A program made the translations under genes and the position numbers. Below are positions 14,836 through 15,343 of a stretch of 15,343 nt of DNA, in pieces. Every line of letters begins with the position of its first letter. The first letter of the stretch is position 1. The stretch lies in contig CAMPAX010000035.1 in assembly GCA_946633495.1 (NCBI GenBank), positions 1 through 15,343 on the forward strand, read 5' to 3'. Below the pieces are notes generated by a model, which saw only the letters and a program-made list of their open reading frames with translations, was not told the DNA's origin and did not search any database. The stretch comes from an uncultured Lachnospiraceae bacterium (GTDB taxonomy: Bacteria > Bacillota > Clostridia > Lachnospirales > Lachnospiraceae).

Positions 14836-15343
14836 TCACCCCTTATCCGATCGCTTATACGCCTCGATGCCGAGACCGCCGAAGGAGGTCCCGTTATAAT
14901 AATAATCCAGACACACATCCAGCATGGGAATAAGCAGTATCGCTCCCGTGCCTTCCCCTAAAGCCATATTTCCGTGGATCACGGAGGTAAGCTCCAGTTC
15001 CTGAAGAATTCTTTTTCCAAGCGGTTCTCGTGGAAAATGGGACGGGATCAGTATTCTTTTCACTGCCGGAACCAAACGGACTGCCAGTAATGCCGCCGTC
15101 AGGGTGATCAGGCCGTCAAGGACTACCGGGATCCGGTGTGCTGCGGCTGAAAGGATCGCACCCACCATGCCTGCAATATCATATCCGCCGAAGGCTGCCA
15201 GGATTTTCAGGATATCTTCCTCGGGCAAAGCCGTCTTACCGCTTAAAGAGGCTACCGAATTAAAAGCTTCCGGATTAAAAGCTTCCGGATTAAAAGCTTC
15301 CGGATTAAAAGCTTCCGGATTAATAGTTTTGGCATCAAAAGCT
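14836..15343 (-). CDS. cobT: CobT, nicotinate-nucleotide--dimethylbenzimidazole phosphoribosyltransferase, 3' part
   Basis: The frame is open from the right edge to a stop at 14836, giving the last 169 residues. CobT makes alpha-ribazole phosphate from nicotinate mononucleotide and a lower-ligand base for cobamide nucleotide-loop assembly. Family segments in order are GGYDIAGMVGAILSAAAHR, IPVVLDGLITLTAALLA, a SHFPREP segment and LGEGTGAILLIPMLD, which carries the catalytic glutamate of the family (E in LGEG). Two oddities: the usual EPGH is here EPLG, and the linker before GGYDIAG holds repeated NPEAF pentapeptides. The TTG at 15228 is only an internal codon; the true start lies beyond the window. 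The stop overlaps the optional GTG start of the next gene. Confidence 0.9.
   Translation of the reverse strand, partial: AFDAKTINPEAFNPEAFNPEAFNPEAFNSVASLSGKTALPEEDILKILAAFGGYDIAGMVGAILSAAAHRIPVVLDGLITLTAALLAVRLVPAVKRILIPSHFPREPLGKRILQELELTSVIHGNMALGEGTGAILLIPMLDVCLDYYYNGTSFGGLGIEAYKRSDKG
15259..15343 (-). repeat. 15-bp in-frame tandem repeat inside cobT, continuing past the edge
   Basis: Four identical plus-strand units ATTAAAAGCTTCCGG at 15259-15273, 15274-15288, 15289-15303 and 15304-15318. A fifth diverged unit (15319-15333, four or five mismatches) and ten bases of a sixth (15334-15343, one mismatch) run to the window end. The coding strand gives NPEAF four times, preceded by a relic AKTIN. 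It sits in the linker before the conserved GG-DIA segment of CobT. Confidence 0.92.

Overview
The window looks like chromosomal DNA of a low-to-moderate-GC Firmicute, most likely a Lachnospiraceae-type gut clostridium. This rests on strong AAGGAGG-type ribosome sites, tight co-directional gene runs, and families common there: a Cytidylate_kin2-type kinase, DUF4153, YbjN, DUF4428 and a duplicated-FtsX permease. No database search was possible, so the taxon is an inference. There are no rRNA, tRNA, CRISPR or insertion-sequence genes that I can see.

Layout. Bases 1-2903 carry three plus-strand genes: the 3' end of an unidentified gene, a cytidylate-kinase-like protein and a DUF4153 membrane protein. 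From 2911 to the right edge every gene is on the minus strand: a XerS-like tyrosine recombinase, a YbjN-like protein, a 1169-residue double-AAA+ protease, a DeoD purine nucleoside phosphorylase, an FtsX-type permease with its ABC ATPase, a DUF4428 zinc-binding protein, an S66 LD-carboxypeptidase, a single-pass membrane protein, and the 3' part of cobT, which runs off the window.

Two things stand out. First, about 90 bp upstream of the recombinase start is an 11-6-11 imperfect palindrome (4095-4122) that resembles the dif_SL site of the streptococcal and lactococcal XerS system. The gene orientation also flips from plus to minus right here, as expected at a replication terminus. I read this as a self-contained chromosome dimer resolution locus (xerS plus dif). 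It is followed by a dense set of large hairpins (4191-4370) that look like a terminator plus a dispersed-repeat-like element. Second, 4911-8420 encodes one soluble polypeptide that joins a ClpB-like AAA+ module, a degenerate receiver-like domain, an FtsH-type AAA+ module and an intact M41 zinc protease with HEAGH. Canonical FtsH has one AAA+ ring and a membrane anchor; this has neither feature. Its neighbour encodes a small YbjN-fold protein, a family related to secretion chaperones.

The remaining minus-strand genes form a closely spaced run (cobT, membrane protein, LD-carboxypeptidase, DUF4428, ABC ATPase, permease, deoD), with gaps from a 4-nt overlap option to 92 bp. They combine cobamide synthesis, cell-wall recycling, nucleoside salvage and an export or lipoprotein-release type ABC system, probably as one or more housekeeping transcripts. 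Two genes, cobT and the protease, contain in-frame 15-bp tandem repeats.
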